From Enterovibrio paralichthyis (GTDB lineage Bacteria; Pseudomonadota; Gammaproteobacteria; Enterobacterales; Vibrionaceae): DNA of 64,000 nucleotides. Each line of letters opens with the position of its first letter. The stretch's first letter is position 1. Below are positions 24,147 through 31,312 of this stretch, piece by piece. Location of the stretch: contig NZ_JAHUTS010000015.1 of NCBI RefSeq assembly GCF_019209835.1, forward strand, positions 1-64,000, in the 5' to 3' direction. The notes beneath the pieces are model-generated. The model did no database searches, was not told where the DNA came from, and was given only the letters and a program-made list of their open reading frames with translations. A program made the position numbers and the translations under genes.

Positions 24147-24875
24147 TCACCTTCTCGTGACTTGATGGATATTGAAAAGATCACTGTTGATTATCGCCAC
24201 TGTGTATTCGAAAGGTGTCCCATCGTCAAAAGAGACCACTTCGCGCAACTCAATCATTGCTTGCCCTTCATCTACATTTAACAGCTCAGCTATCTCGGCA
24301 TCTCTCAGGTTGAAAGCAGAAATATCCTGTTCCCGCGTTTGCACTTTCTTGCCCGTCATCAGCTCCATGTAACCATACTTTGAGTGTTCAATCTGGTTGA
24401 ACTTAAAGCCGTCACAAACTGCCACGGGAATATGGGTCTGTTCAAACGATACAGGCATGTTGCCAAAGCTCATCAAGCGTTCGATGTAGTAAACCTTGTC
24501 ATTAGGTTTAATCCGAAGAGCATGGGCAATTTGCACACTTGGTACTTCGATAATAGCACTTGAAATCACGCGTCTGACTGCACTTTGCCCTGCTTTCTGT
24601 GCCTGTTCATCAAACGGAGATAGAACGTGAAAATTCCCGCTCCGGGCTGCCTGACCCGAGCCGACGTACAGACCTGAGCCCTTTACACGATAGACTATCC
24701 CCTGCTCAACAAGATAGCGGGTGGCTTCACGCACAGTAACACGTGTGATACCGAGGTGTTTGGCAATTCCAGCTTCAGTGTCGAGTTTATCGCCAGGCGA
24801 GAGGTTGCTGCCCGCAATTTTATGCTCAATGAAGTCGATGACTTCCTGTTGCTTCCCTGTCACTTTAAACGTCAT
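24147..24875 (-). CDS. GntR/HutC-family regulator
   Basis: A 242-residue repressor-type protein: winged helix-turn-helix (residues about 10-75, with LDTEAGIAKHLGITRVTVREATRYL) followed by a UTRA effector domain to the C-terminus. The frame is open 25 codons upstream, through a terminator and a candidate operator, but ATG at 24875 with AAAGAGA before it and the start MTFKVTGKQQEV fits the family. It sits just downstream of the PTS/transketolase operon on the same strand, beyond a terminator, and is the likely local regulator. UTRA regulators commonly bind sugar phosphates. Confidence 0.85.
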   Translation of the reverse strand: MTFKVTGKQQEVIDFIEHKIAGSNLSPGDKLDTEAGIAKHLGITRVTVREATRYLVEQGIVYRVKGSGLYVGSGQAARSGNFHVLSPFDEQAQKAGQSAVRRVISSAIIEVPSVQIAHALRIKPNDKVYYIERLMSFGNMPVSFEQTHIPVAVCDGFKFNQIEHSKYGYMELMTGKKVQTREQDISAFNLRDAEIAELLNVDEGQAMIELREVVSFDDGTPFEYTVAIINSDLFNIHQVTRR

Positions 24876-24939
24876 AGCGTCTCTTTTTTCGTTATCTGTT
24901 AGCCGACTGACTGCAATGTTATTGGGTGTTTTTTTAGTT

Positions 24940-24949
24940 TGTAGACACA
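24940..24949. promoter_or_regulatory. candidate GntR operator in front of its own gene
   Basis: TGT-N4-ACA dyad (TTTGTAGACACAAA with flanks), 65 bases upstream of the GntR start. A related site precedes the PTS operon at 28977. The match is short, so it is suggestive only. Confidence 0.3.
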
Positions 24950-24974
24950 AAAACGGCGGATCCCTGATCCGCCG
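24947..24974 (-). terminator. terminator of the PTS/transketolase operon
   Basis: Perfect 9-bp GC-rich stem CGGCGGATC / GATCCGCCG with a CCT loop, then TTTTTG on the minus strand. It separates the operon from the GntR gene. Confidence 0.85.
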
Positions 24975-25036
24975 CCTAGTTTATGTTATCGCTAGGTGAA
25001 TACAAACTGTCACTTTTATTTAGCGATAACTCGTGC

Positions 25037-25975
25037 TCACGCACTCAGTAACGTGGTACAGAAATCTGTAATGCGTTCGGCGCTGATTCCGTACACATCT
25101 TTCAGGAAGTCGAGTGAGCCCACCTGACCGTATTGTTCCTGCACGCCCAGCTTATGGAAGCTTTGCAGGGCAACACCGCCTGACAGAAGAGCAGATGCAA
25201 CAGCGTCACCCAGACCACCAATCACATTGTGGTTTTCAATGGTGACCACACGACCCGTCTTGCGCGTCTGTGCAATCAAAAGCTCAGTATCCAGTGGTTT
25301 AATGGTGTGCATATCGATAACCGCAACTGTCTTGCCGGTGTTAGCTTCGATTTGTTCGGCCGCTTCCAGCGCATCATGCACACAGATACCCGCAGCGATG
25401 ATGGTGAGATCCGCACCTTCTCGTAACAGATTGCCCTTACCGATTTCAATCTCGTCTTCCGAGCCATAAATCGCCGGTAAATCTTTACGGGTAGAGCGGA
25501 TATAGTTCACACCTTTGTGTTCGTAGGCGTAACGCATCGCAGCACGAAGCACAGACTCATCAGAGACATCAATGACTGTCGCATTCGGCACCAAGCGCAT
25601 CAATCCCGTGTCTTCAAACGGCATGTGAGTACCGCCGTTGGTGACAGCGGTAACGCCCGCATCACTGCCGAAGATATTGATATGTTGGCCAGCGTATCCG
25701 CCTGCGAGGAAAATCTGATCGTAACAACGACGAGTCGCGAAGCAACCGAACGAGTGAACGAAAGGCACTTTGCCAACGGCGGAGAGGCCGGACGCCACGC
25801 CAATCATATTGGCTTCGGCAATGCCGCAGTTCACGAAGTTATTCGGAAAAGCATCTGCGAATTTCTTGGTACTCACACTGCCCGCAAGGTCGGCTTCCAG
25901 CACCATCACATTGTCGTGTTGCTCAGCCAGTTCCATCAGCATTTCTGCGTGGATAACGCGAAGTTCTTTGCTCAT
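25037..25975 (-). CDS. transketolase, C-terminal subunit
   Basis: Pyrimidine-binding half of a split transketolase, 312 residues. The conserved glutamate that activates thiamine diphosphate lies in CGIAEANMIGVASGLS. A C-terminal transketolase domain follows (HTIKPLDTELL onward). ATG at 25975 overlaps the stop of the N-terminal subunit gene by four bases, so the two halves are coupled. Split transketolases of this type transfer a two-carbon ketol unit. With a PTS in the same operon the donor is probably the ketose phosphate made on uptake. Not the housekeeping Tkt, which is one chain of about 660 residues. Confidence 0.88.
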   Translation of the reverse strand: MSKELRVIHAEMLMELAEQHDNVMVLEADLAGSVSTKKFADAFPNNFVNCGIAEANMIGVASGLSAVGKVPFVHSFGCFATRRCYDQIFLAGGYAGQHINIFGSDAGVTAVTNGGTHMPFEDTGLMRLVPNATVIDVSDESVLRAAMRYAYEHKGVNYIRSTRKDLPAIYGSEDEIEIGKGNLLREGADLTIIAAGICVHDALEAAEQIEANTGKTVAVIDMHTIKPLDTELLIAQTRKTGRVVTIENHNVIGGLGDAVASALLSGGVALQSFHKLGVQEQYGQVGSLDFLKDVYGISAERITDFCTTLLSA

Positions 25976-26808
25976 TTCAGCTCCTCGATTTTTTGTTCCA
26001 GCATCGCAATATCAGCTTCAATGGCTGCGCGCAGTTTGTCGTCTAAACGCAAATGGTGGTTGGCTTCAATCGCTTCGACGGTTGGCATGCCCTGACCTTT
26101 TTCGGTATCGAGAATGATGGCAGTTGGGCGATGAGTTTCTGCGTGCGCCGCTTCAATCGCCGCGCAGATAGCCTCAATATTTTCGCCATCAACATCGATG
26201 GCGTTAAAACCGAACGAGGCAAACTTCTCACGGATATCGAAAGATGCCTGAATCTCGTCGATGTAGCCATCAAGCTGGCGTTTGTTGTTGTCGACAAACA
26301 CCACCAGATTCGACAGTTTGTGGTGCGCGGCAAACTGCGCCGCTTCCCAGCACTGGCCTTCCTGAAGCTCGCCGTCACCAACAATCGTGTAAACGGTTGA
26401 TGTGGTTCCTGCCGCCATGCCTGCTGCACAGGAGATGCCCTGCCCCAGCGAACCTGTGGTCATGTCTACGCCCGGCGTTTTGTTCATATCGGCATGACTT
26501 GGCAGATTCGTACCGTTACCGTTGATGGTTTTCAGCCATTCGATGTCGAAGAAACCGCGAAGGGCCAGGGTAGCGTAAAGCGCAGGACCTGCATGGCCCT
26601 TAGACAACACAAACAAATCACGGTCTTGCATTTTCGGGTTGGCGGGGTCGTGCTTCAAATAGCGACCGTACAGGCAAGCCAGCGTTTCCGTAACAGACAG
26701 ACAACCACCAAAGTGTCCGTAACCCATGTTCAGTAAAGCCTTTGCCATTTCTTTTTTGATGGACAGATTGAAGGCCTCAATCTGACGCAGATCGAGTAAA
26801 GATTGCAT
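25972..26808 (-). CDS. transketolase, N-terminal subunit
   Basis: Diphosphate-binding half, 278 residues. The thiamine diphosphate/Mg motif is GDGELQEGQCWEAA followed by DNNKRQLDG (GDG-NN pattern). Substrate-side histidines appear in GHFGG, SKGHAGPALYA and SHADMN. It lies 52 bases downstream of the PTS IIC gene. Related two-subunit enzymes include apulose-4-phosphate transketolase; that match is from family knowledge, not shown here. Confidence 0.88.
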   Translation of the reverse strand: MQSLLDLRQIEAFNLSIKKEMAKALLNMGYGHFGGCLSVTETLACLYGRYLKHDPANPKMQDRDLFVLSKGHAGPALYATLALRGFFDIEWLKTINGNGTNLPSHADMNKTPGVDMTTGSLGQGISCAAGMAAGTTSTVYTIVGDGELQEGQCWEAAQFAAHHKLSNLVVFVDNNKRQLDGYIDEIQASFDIREKFASFGFNAIDVDGENIEAICAAIEAAHAETHRPTAIILDTEKGQGMPTVEAIEANHHLRLDDKLRAAIEADIAMLEQKIEELK

Positions 26809-26860
26809 AGTTACCTCGGGAGAAAGAGAAAGGCGGGCTGGTGATCAGCCCGCGCTGGAA

Positions 26861-28213
26861 TTAGATGTTTTCTGCAGTTTCGGCAGATTTCTTACCGATG
26901 AAGTTAGTGCTCAGAACCAGTGCGGCAACGGCTGCCACACCCAGAATCACAGCTTCTTTGCCCAGCATTGCCAGATAGCCCAGGAAGATACCGGTTACCG
27001 CGAAGTCAGAGTCAGAGAAGGTGGTGTTCGCAAAGCCAAGGTCGCCCAGCACAGGCAGCAGCCACAGGGTGAGGAAAGTAATGACCACACCGTTGATGAA
27101 TGAACCTACTGCCGCGCCGCGACGGCCACCCGTTGCGTTACCGAATACACCTGCGGTTGCACCGGTGAAGAAGTGAGGAACCACGCCCGGCAGGATCAGT
27201 GTCAGCTCCATCACACCCAGCACACCCATGCTCACCAGACCGCCAAGGAAGCTACACAGGAAGCCAATCAGTACCGCATTTTGTGCGTAAGGGAATACGA
27301 TTGGGCAGTCCAGCGCCGGTTTTGCGTTTGGCACCAGTTTCTGGGAGATACCGGTAAATGCAGGGACGATTTCCGCCAGCACAAGACGAACACCTTGAAG
27401 GATAACGAACACACCCGCTGCAAAGCCGATAGCCGTCAGAATGGCGTAAACAATTGGGTTCTGACCATTACTCAGGTTTTCGGTGACGAACTCACTGCCT
27501 GCTGCCATCACCAGAATCAGGTAAATGATGCCCATGGTCAGTGAGATAGAGATAGAGGAGTCGCGCAGGAACACCAGGTTCTTCGGCAGGTTCATCTCTT
27601 CGGTGCTCTTAGAGCCTTTACCGACTAGTTTGCCCACCAGACCAGATGCCACGTAGCCCACGGTGGAGAAGTGACCGAATGCCACATCATCACTGCCAGT
27701 GATCTTGCGCATAAATGGCTGCGCCATCGCTGGGAACAGCACCATGATAAGCCCCAGAGAAACCGAGCCTAGGAACACCAGAGACGCGCCACTAAAGCCT
27801 GCCACACTCAGGATGATCGCAATCATACATGCCATGTACAGGGTGTGGTGGCCAGTCAGGAAGATGTATTTGAACTTACTGAAACGGGCAAAGAAGATGT
27901 TCGCCACCATACCGAACGCCATAATTAGTGACGTTGCCGCACCGAAGTCCGCCATTGCCGTCGCGTAAATTGCTTCGTTGTTCGGGATGACGCCGCGAAG
28001 GTTAAACCCTTCTTCCATCAGTACGCCCATTGGGGTAACCGCATTCACCAGAATGCCAGCACCGCCGCCAATAACGATGAAACCAAGGACAGTTTTGATC
28101 GAGCCTTTGATGACGTCAGAGCTCGATTTTTTCTGGATAGCAAGACCAATCAGGGCCACGATACCGATAAGGATCGCAGGTGTACTTAGAATGTCAGTGA
28201 TGAAGTCGAGCAT
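26861..28213 (-). CDS. PTS IIC component, ascorbate (UlaA) family
   Basis: Membrane channel of a phosphotransferase system, 450 residues with about 10-11 hydrophobic segments, of the UlaA/SgcC-like superfamily. Typical stretches are FIVIGGGAGILVNAVTPMG near residue 45, TGHHTLYMACM, and the conserved GVVPHFFTGATAGVFGN region. It follows IIB by 14 bases. UlaA itself carries L-ascorbate, but the usual ascorbate enzymes (UlaD, UlaE, UlaF, UlaG) are absent here and a transketolase is present, so a ketose is more likely. Confidence 0.88.
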   Translation of the reverse strand: MLDFITDILSTPAILIGIVALIGLAIQKKSSSDVIKGSIKTVLGFIVIGGGAGILVNAVTPMGVLMEEGFNLRGVIPNNEAIYATAMADFGAATSLIMAFGMVANIFFARFSKFKYIFLTGHHTLYMACMIAIILSVAGFSGASLVFLGSVSLGLIMVLFPAMAQPFMRKITGSDDVAFGHFSTVGYVASGLVGKLVGKGSKSTEEMNLPKNLVFLRDSSISISLTMGIIYLILVMAAGSEFVTENLSNGQNPIVYAILTAIGFAAGVFVILQGVRLVLAEIVPAFTGISQKLVPNAKPALDCPIVFPYAQNAVLIGFLCSFLGGLVSMGVLGVMELTLILPGVVPHFFTGATAGVFGNATGGRRGAAVGSFINGVVITFLTLWLLPVLGDLGFANTTFSDSDFAVTGIFLGYLAMLGKEAVILGVAAVAALVLSTNFIGKKSAETAENI

Positions 28214-28227
28214 AGCGAAACCCTCAA

Positions 28228-28491
28228 TTAACGGTTCATGTAAGCGACGAGCTGTTCTTTCATTGCATTTTTGTCGGTGATGTTAGGAATAGAAATCACG
28301 TCACCGGCATGAATGCTGTCTGCCAAATCGCGGGTGCAGATGAACACATCAGCCATGTCTGGCGTCACTGAACCCAAATCGGTGTGGTTCACTTCTGCCT
28401 CAACGCCCAACTCACGCATAACTTCCTTCACTTTCATTTCGATCATGAAAGAAGAACCCAGACCTGTGCTACAAACGGCCATGATACGCAT
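28228..28491 (-). CDS. PTS IIB component, ascorbate/lactose type
   Basis: Small cytoplasmic phosphocarrier of 87 residues. The phosphoacceptor is Cys8 in IMAVCSTGLGSSFMIE, the P-loop-like motif of UlaB-type IIB. ATG at 28491 is chosen over the longer frame because GAGGG precedes it and it gives the family start MRIMAVCSTG. It takes phosphate from the IIA encoded just upstream. Confidence 0.9.
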   Translation of the reverse strand: MRIMAVCSTGLGSSFMIEMKVKEVMRELGVEAEVNHTDLGSVTPDMADVFICTRDLADSIHAGDVISIPNITDKNAMKEQLVAYMNR

Positions 28492-28501
28492 AGTGTTACC
28501 C

Positions 28502-28945
28502 TCAATATTTGTTAATAATTTCAATGATGTCTTGTGTGTTCTTCGCTTCAGTGACGGCTAAAACATCTTCGTCGGAGCAGAAGAACTCAGAGATTTTGGT
28601 GATGAGCTCGATGTGCTGATCGCTGTCTTTCGCCGCTAACAGAAGCAGCAGCTTTACCGGGTCGTTTTCTTCACTGTGGAATTCGACACCGTTGCGGACA
28701 ACGAGCAGAGAAAGTGCGTTATTGTTCACGCCCTGTTCTGGGCGGGCATGTGGCATGGCAATCATAGGTGCCAGCACGTAATAAGGGCCAAGCGACTCAG
28801 TGGTGTCGATAATGGCGGACTGGTAATCAGGCTCGATATCGCCGGATATGACTAAAGGCGCACACACCTGATGAATGGCGTCTTTCCAGTCAGAAACGGA
28901 ATCTACCACCGCGATGCGGTGCTCGGAGAGTAAGGTTGAAAGCAT
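28502..28945 (-). CDS. PTS IIA component, mannitol/fructose-ascorbate type
   Basis: Cytoplasmic phosphocarrier, 147 residues from MLSTLLSEHRIAVVD. The phospho-histidine is in APMIAMPHARPEQGV, followed by the conserved LLLLLAAKDSDQHIELI. ATG at 28945 with GGTGG 7 bases upstream is preferred; a start four codons earlier is possible. First gene of the IIA-IIB-IIC-TktN-TktC operon. Confidence 0.88.
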   Translation of the reverse strand: MLSTLLSEHRIAVVDSVSDWKDAIHQVCAPLVISGDIEPDYQSAIIDTTESLGPYYVLAPMIAMPHARPEQGVNNNALSLLVVRNGVEFHSEENDPVKLLLLLAAKDSDQHIELITKISEFFCSDEDVLAVTEAKNTQDIIEIINKY

Positions 28946-28976
28946 ACATACCACCATGCTTATACAGCTAATAAGT

Positions 28977-28986
28977 TGTCTATACA
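28977..28986. promoter_or_regulatory. candidate GntR operator of the PTS/transketolase operon
   Basis: TGTCTATACA, an 8-of-10 dyad of the HutC-type TGTnTAnACA pattern, 32 bases upstream of the IIA start. A second TATACAG lies 20 bases nearer the gene (28961-28967), about two helical turns away. Confidence 0.35.
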
Positions 28987-28987
28987 G

Positions 28988-29236
28988 GTGGAATTTACTG
29001 GTTTGAAGAACTGTTTTTCGTGACGAAAGTCTGATCTATGTGTAGTGAAAAATCAGAAGTTTCTATAACGTTCCAGTCATCACAATAGAGATATATTCTG
29101 CAATAAATTTAAATAAAAGTGAGAACAATCTCAGGGTTATTTAGCTTATCTAATGGTAAGGAGAGTGATGCAAACACTTCTGGGATATTTGGCAACCACC
29201 AGCTATTAATGTATTAATTTCTTGGGCAGACTTAAC
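28988..29236. other. AT-rich region upstream of the PTS operon
   Basis: About 250 bases without a gene, carrying the promoter of the PTS/transketolase operon and, at its right edge, the first of the tRNA-linked repeats. Confidence 0.4.
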
Positions 29237-29319
29237 GCAAAAAGGCCGCTGATTTCTCAGCGGCCTTTTCTAATTTGGCGGAGCCAAAGGACGAACAGTA
29301 GCGGGATTTACGCGGTCGC
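29237..29319. repeat. direct repeat A (terminator plus tRNA-Ser 3'-end core)
   Basis: 83 bases, about 90 percent identical to repeat B at 29787-29870. It contains a perfect 13-bp terminator stem (29240-29252 / 29257-29269), then AATTTGGCGGAG (29272-29283), which is the 3' end of tRNA-Ser with its CCA as seen on the plus strand, then a conserved tail ending GCGGTCGC. It reads as the remnant of an integration junction. Confidence 0.75.
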
Positions 29320-29445
29320 TTTGCTCCCTTGCCCTTCGGGCCGTTGCTTCTCCGGCTTCGCCGCGCAACGTTGTCTCGCTTCGCTCGGCTGAACCCCTAG
29401 AGTCTAGGATTCTGCATCCCTATCCCCAAAGGCATATCCCAGATA

Positions 29446-29474
29446 CGAAAAAGCCCGCTCGATGAGCGGGCTTT
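29446..29474 (-). terminator. terminator of tRNA-Ser copy 1
   Basis: Perfect 11-bp stem AAAGCCCGCTC / GAGCGGGCTTT with a 3-base loop, then TTTTTCG on the minus strand, 9 bases past the tRNA CCA end. Confidence 0.85.
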
Positions 29475-29482
29475 CTCTAATT

Positions 29483-29573
29483 TGGCGGAGGGATAGGGAT
29501 TTGAACCCTAGATACGCTATTAACGTATGCCGGTTTTCAAGACCGGTGCTTTCAACCACTCAGCCATCCCTCC
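29483..29573 (-). tRNA. tRNA-Ser(TGA), copy 1
   Basis: 91 bases with encoded CCA. The acceptor stem pairs GGAGGGA with TCCCTCC, the anticodon stem-loop is CCGGTCTTGAAAACCGG with anticodon TGA, a long class II variable arm follows (CATACGTTAATAGCGTATC region), and the T arm contains GGTTCAAATCC. All features fit serine tRNA reading UCA codons. A second identical copy lies at 33889-33979. Confidence 0.97.
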
Positions 29574-29588
29574 GTAGGTGCGGCGAAT

Positions 29589-29615
29589 ATTATAGGGGGA
29601 CGACAAAGCTGTAAA
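29589..29615 (-). promoter_or_regulatory. promoter of tRNA-Ser copy 1
   Basis: TATAAT (29594-29589) and TTTACA (29615-29610) on the minus strand, with a short 15-base spacer, followed by a GC-rich discriminator (TTCGCCGC) typical of stable RNA promoters. The same boxes and spacing occur before copy 2. Confidence 0.65.
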
Positions 29616-29786
29616 GCCTAAATTTGTTGAATTACGTTCGTTTGGACAGGCTTTAGACACTTTGGTCAAAATGTATTTTAAAAGTGAGGAAAAGAAGTGT
29701 CTGTGAAGCTCAAACCAGGGAAGAAAAGCTTCAAACCCCTGAATGCCATAGGACAACAATTTGAAAGTTGATGAATAGACAAAATG

Positions 29787-29870
29787 CAAAAAGGCCGCTG
29801 ATTTCTCAGCGACCTTCTCTAATTTGGCGGAGCCAAAGAACGAAAATATAGCGGGATTTACGCGGTCGCA
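29787..29870. repeat. direct repeat B (terminator plus tRNA-Ser 3'-end core)
   Basis: 84 bases matching repeat A. It carries AATTTGGCGGAG at 29822-29833, the same 12-base core as the 3' end of both tRNA-Ser genes. It lies 4.05 kb from the copy at 33885-33896, next to the integrase, so the two could be the ends of the integrated element. Confidence 0.75.
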
Positions 29871-30081
29871 TCGCTCGGCTGAAACCCTACAACCACTTCC
29901 AGTGGTGCTCATTAAACCTTTTAATATCAACCCCTTAATCTTAATTAATTTTGGAGGTCTGTCCAGTTGAAAGCACTAATTGGAATGATCAAAAGAAGTT
30001 TTTAGTTAAACCGAGTTAGAAAGCGTTGAAGTGTACACATTAGCAACTCCAATTTAGACTAGAACTGAGTCAGATTGCAGT
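29871..30081. other. left end of the mobile element, no gene seen
   Basis: About 210 AT-rich bases between repeat B and the lipoprotein stop. No gene or clear terminator. Confidence 0.4.
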
Positions 30082-30861
30082 TCATTCACAAACATACCAG
30101 TTGCTTGGGTAATCCCAAATGGTGGTCTCTCGAAAGTTGCCCACAGTCCATCCATCTCCACCGTAGTTTGCTACGTGAACTTTAACTTTTTCCTTTGAGA
30201 AATCCTCGATGAACCCTACATAAGTCCCTAAATTCCCCTTCTGACAAATTCTTAACCCACGGACAGAAAGCATTTTCCGAACGTCTGCACGTTTCTGCTC
30301 TGCTGCCAATCGTTGCTGTTCTTGCTCCGCTATTGCTAACGCTTTTTCTCGCTCAACTTTGGCCTTTTGCTCTGCCTTGAGTTCATCTTCGTCTTTGAAG
30401 CCATTCAATTTTGACACTTCTAGCCATGCTGCGTCATTGTCTTCGTCTAAGACTGGAGAAATTACTTCTGCATATGTGCTTATGCCCGTCGAACATCCTA
30501 ACGTAGAGTTACCGATATTCATTTTGAATAGAGGTAAATCTTTTTCAGCATTCACACACCAATCATCACGAACCACACCACCTTTCGAGGTGCAAATATC
30601 AGAAAGTTCAGCCAAAAGAAGTGTTGGCCCCGTTCCATCAATAGCACACCAAGATTTTCGATACTTTTGATACTCATCTGTATCGTCCCGTCCACCAACA
30701 AACGCTAACGGGTTTATTAGTCCTTTCTCAGATGCACTTGCATATTTTTCGGTATATTTAACTGGATTTGAAACAACATTCTTGTCTGGCATAGAAGAAA
30801 ATTGATTCACGCAACCAGAAACAGACAAAAGAGCGACTGACATCACAACGGTTTTTTTCAT
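30082..30861 (-). CDS. hypothetical lipoprotein with coiled coil, element cargo
   Basis: A 259-residue protein I do not recognise. It begins with a lipoprotein signal peptide: MKKTVVMSVALLSVSGC has a lipobox LSVSGC with the lipidated cysteine at residue 17. A Glu/Lys/Gln-rich helical stretch at about residues 165-200 (with EQKAKVEREKALAIAEQEQQ) should form a coiled coil. The last 55 residues (GTYVGFIEDF...NWYVCE) look like a small folded domain, rich in aromatic residues. Six or so other cysteines suggest disulfides in the periplasm. ATG at 30861 with GAGGC upstream is preferred to the start four codons earlier. It lies alone in the tRNA-Ser element. Function unknown. Confidence 0.65.
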   Translation of the reverse strand: MKKTVVMSVALLSVSGCVNQFSSMPDKNVVSNPVKYTEKYASASEKGLINPLAFVGGRDDTDEYQKYRKSWCAIDGTGPTLLLAELSDICTSKGGVVRDDWCVNAEKDLPLFKMNIGNSTLGCSTGISTYAEVISPVLDEDNDAAWLEVSKLNGFKDEDELKAEQKAKVEREKALAIAEQEQQRLAAEQKRADVRKMLSVRGLRICQKGNLGTYVGFIEDFSKEKVKVHVANYGGDGWTVGNFRETTIWDYPSNWYVCE

Positions 30862-31312
30862 GCAAAGCCTCAAAAATTAGAATAATTTAACTAAAGATCT
30901 AAACTTACAATAAAGCTTATTTTTAAAACGTGCGCAATCCAAAATATATTTAGTAGCGTTTTTATTTTAAACCTCACCCCAAACAAAAAATATTCATTTA
31001 ACATTTAAATTAATTACTTTTAATTCAAACATTCATAAATTGAATATTTATCTAAGCAATTGTTTAGCGTCATCGCAAGATCTACGTAGCATCGCTGTTA
31101 TCAAACCATGTTCAACATTTCAGCAGATGAGATAACTTTCTTTTTAACGGCTGAATAACAATTGCCGAATCATTCAAATATGGAACGATCTTTACTTAAG
31201 ACCCCATACCATAATTGAGCAAAAAACGTTCACGCGTTCGCCATGAATACATGGCCGTTTACACCGAGTTATTGCTAGGGTCTCCTAACAAGTTACTTCA
31301 CACCTTACGCAA
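30862..31312. other. AT-rich gap within the mobile element
   Basis: About 450 bases, visibly richer in A and T than the flanking chromosome, with no coding frame I can support on either strand. Base composition fits foreign DNA. Confidence 0.45.

Larger units (their letters stand above)
29438..29664. repeat. tRNA-Ser unit, direct repeat copy 1
   Basis: About 227 bases that match 33840-34070. The match covers the promoter region, all 91 bases of the tRNA, the start of the downstream terminator and CCCAGATACGAAAAA on the far side. The terminator stem sequences differ between copies, while the tRNA is identical. Confidence 0.85.

Noticed and set aside
26861..28945. Assignment of the PTS as the L-ascorbate system UlaABC
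   Set aside because: The family match holds, but none of the ascorbate catabolic enzymes is linked and a transketolase pair is, so I kept a family-level name.
29520..29930. 136-codon minus-strand frame
   Set aside because: It crosses the tRNA-Ser gene and its promoter and resembles no protein.
31270..31312. CTAACAA-type motif reminiscent of a vibrio integron attC site
   Set aside because: There is no matching inverted partner or repeat array and no integron integrase. The similarity is only a few bases.
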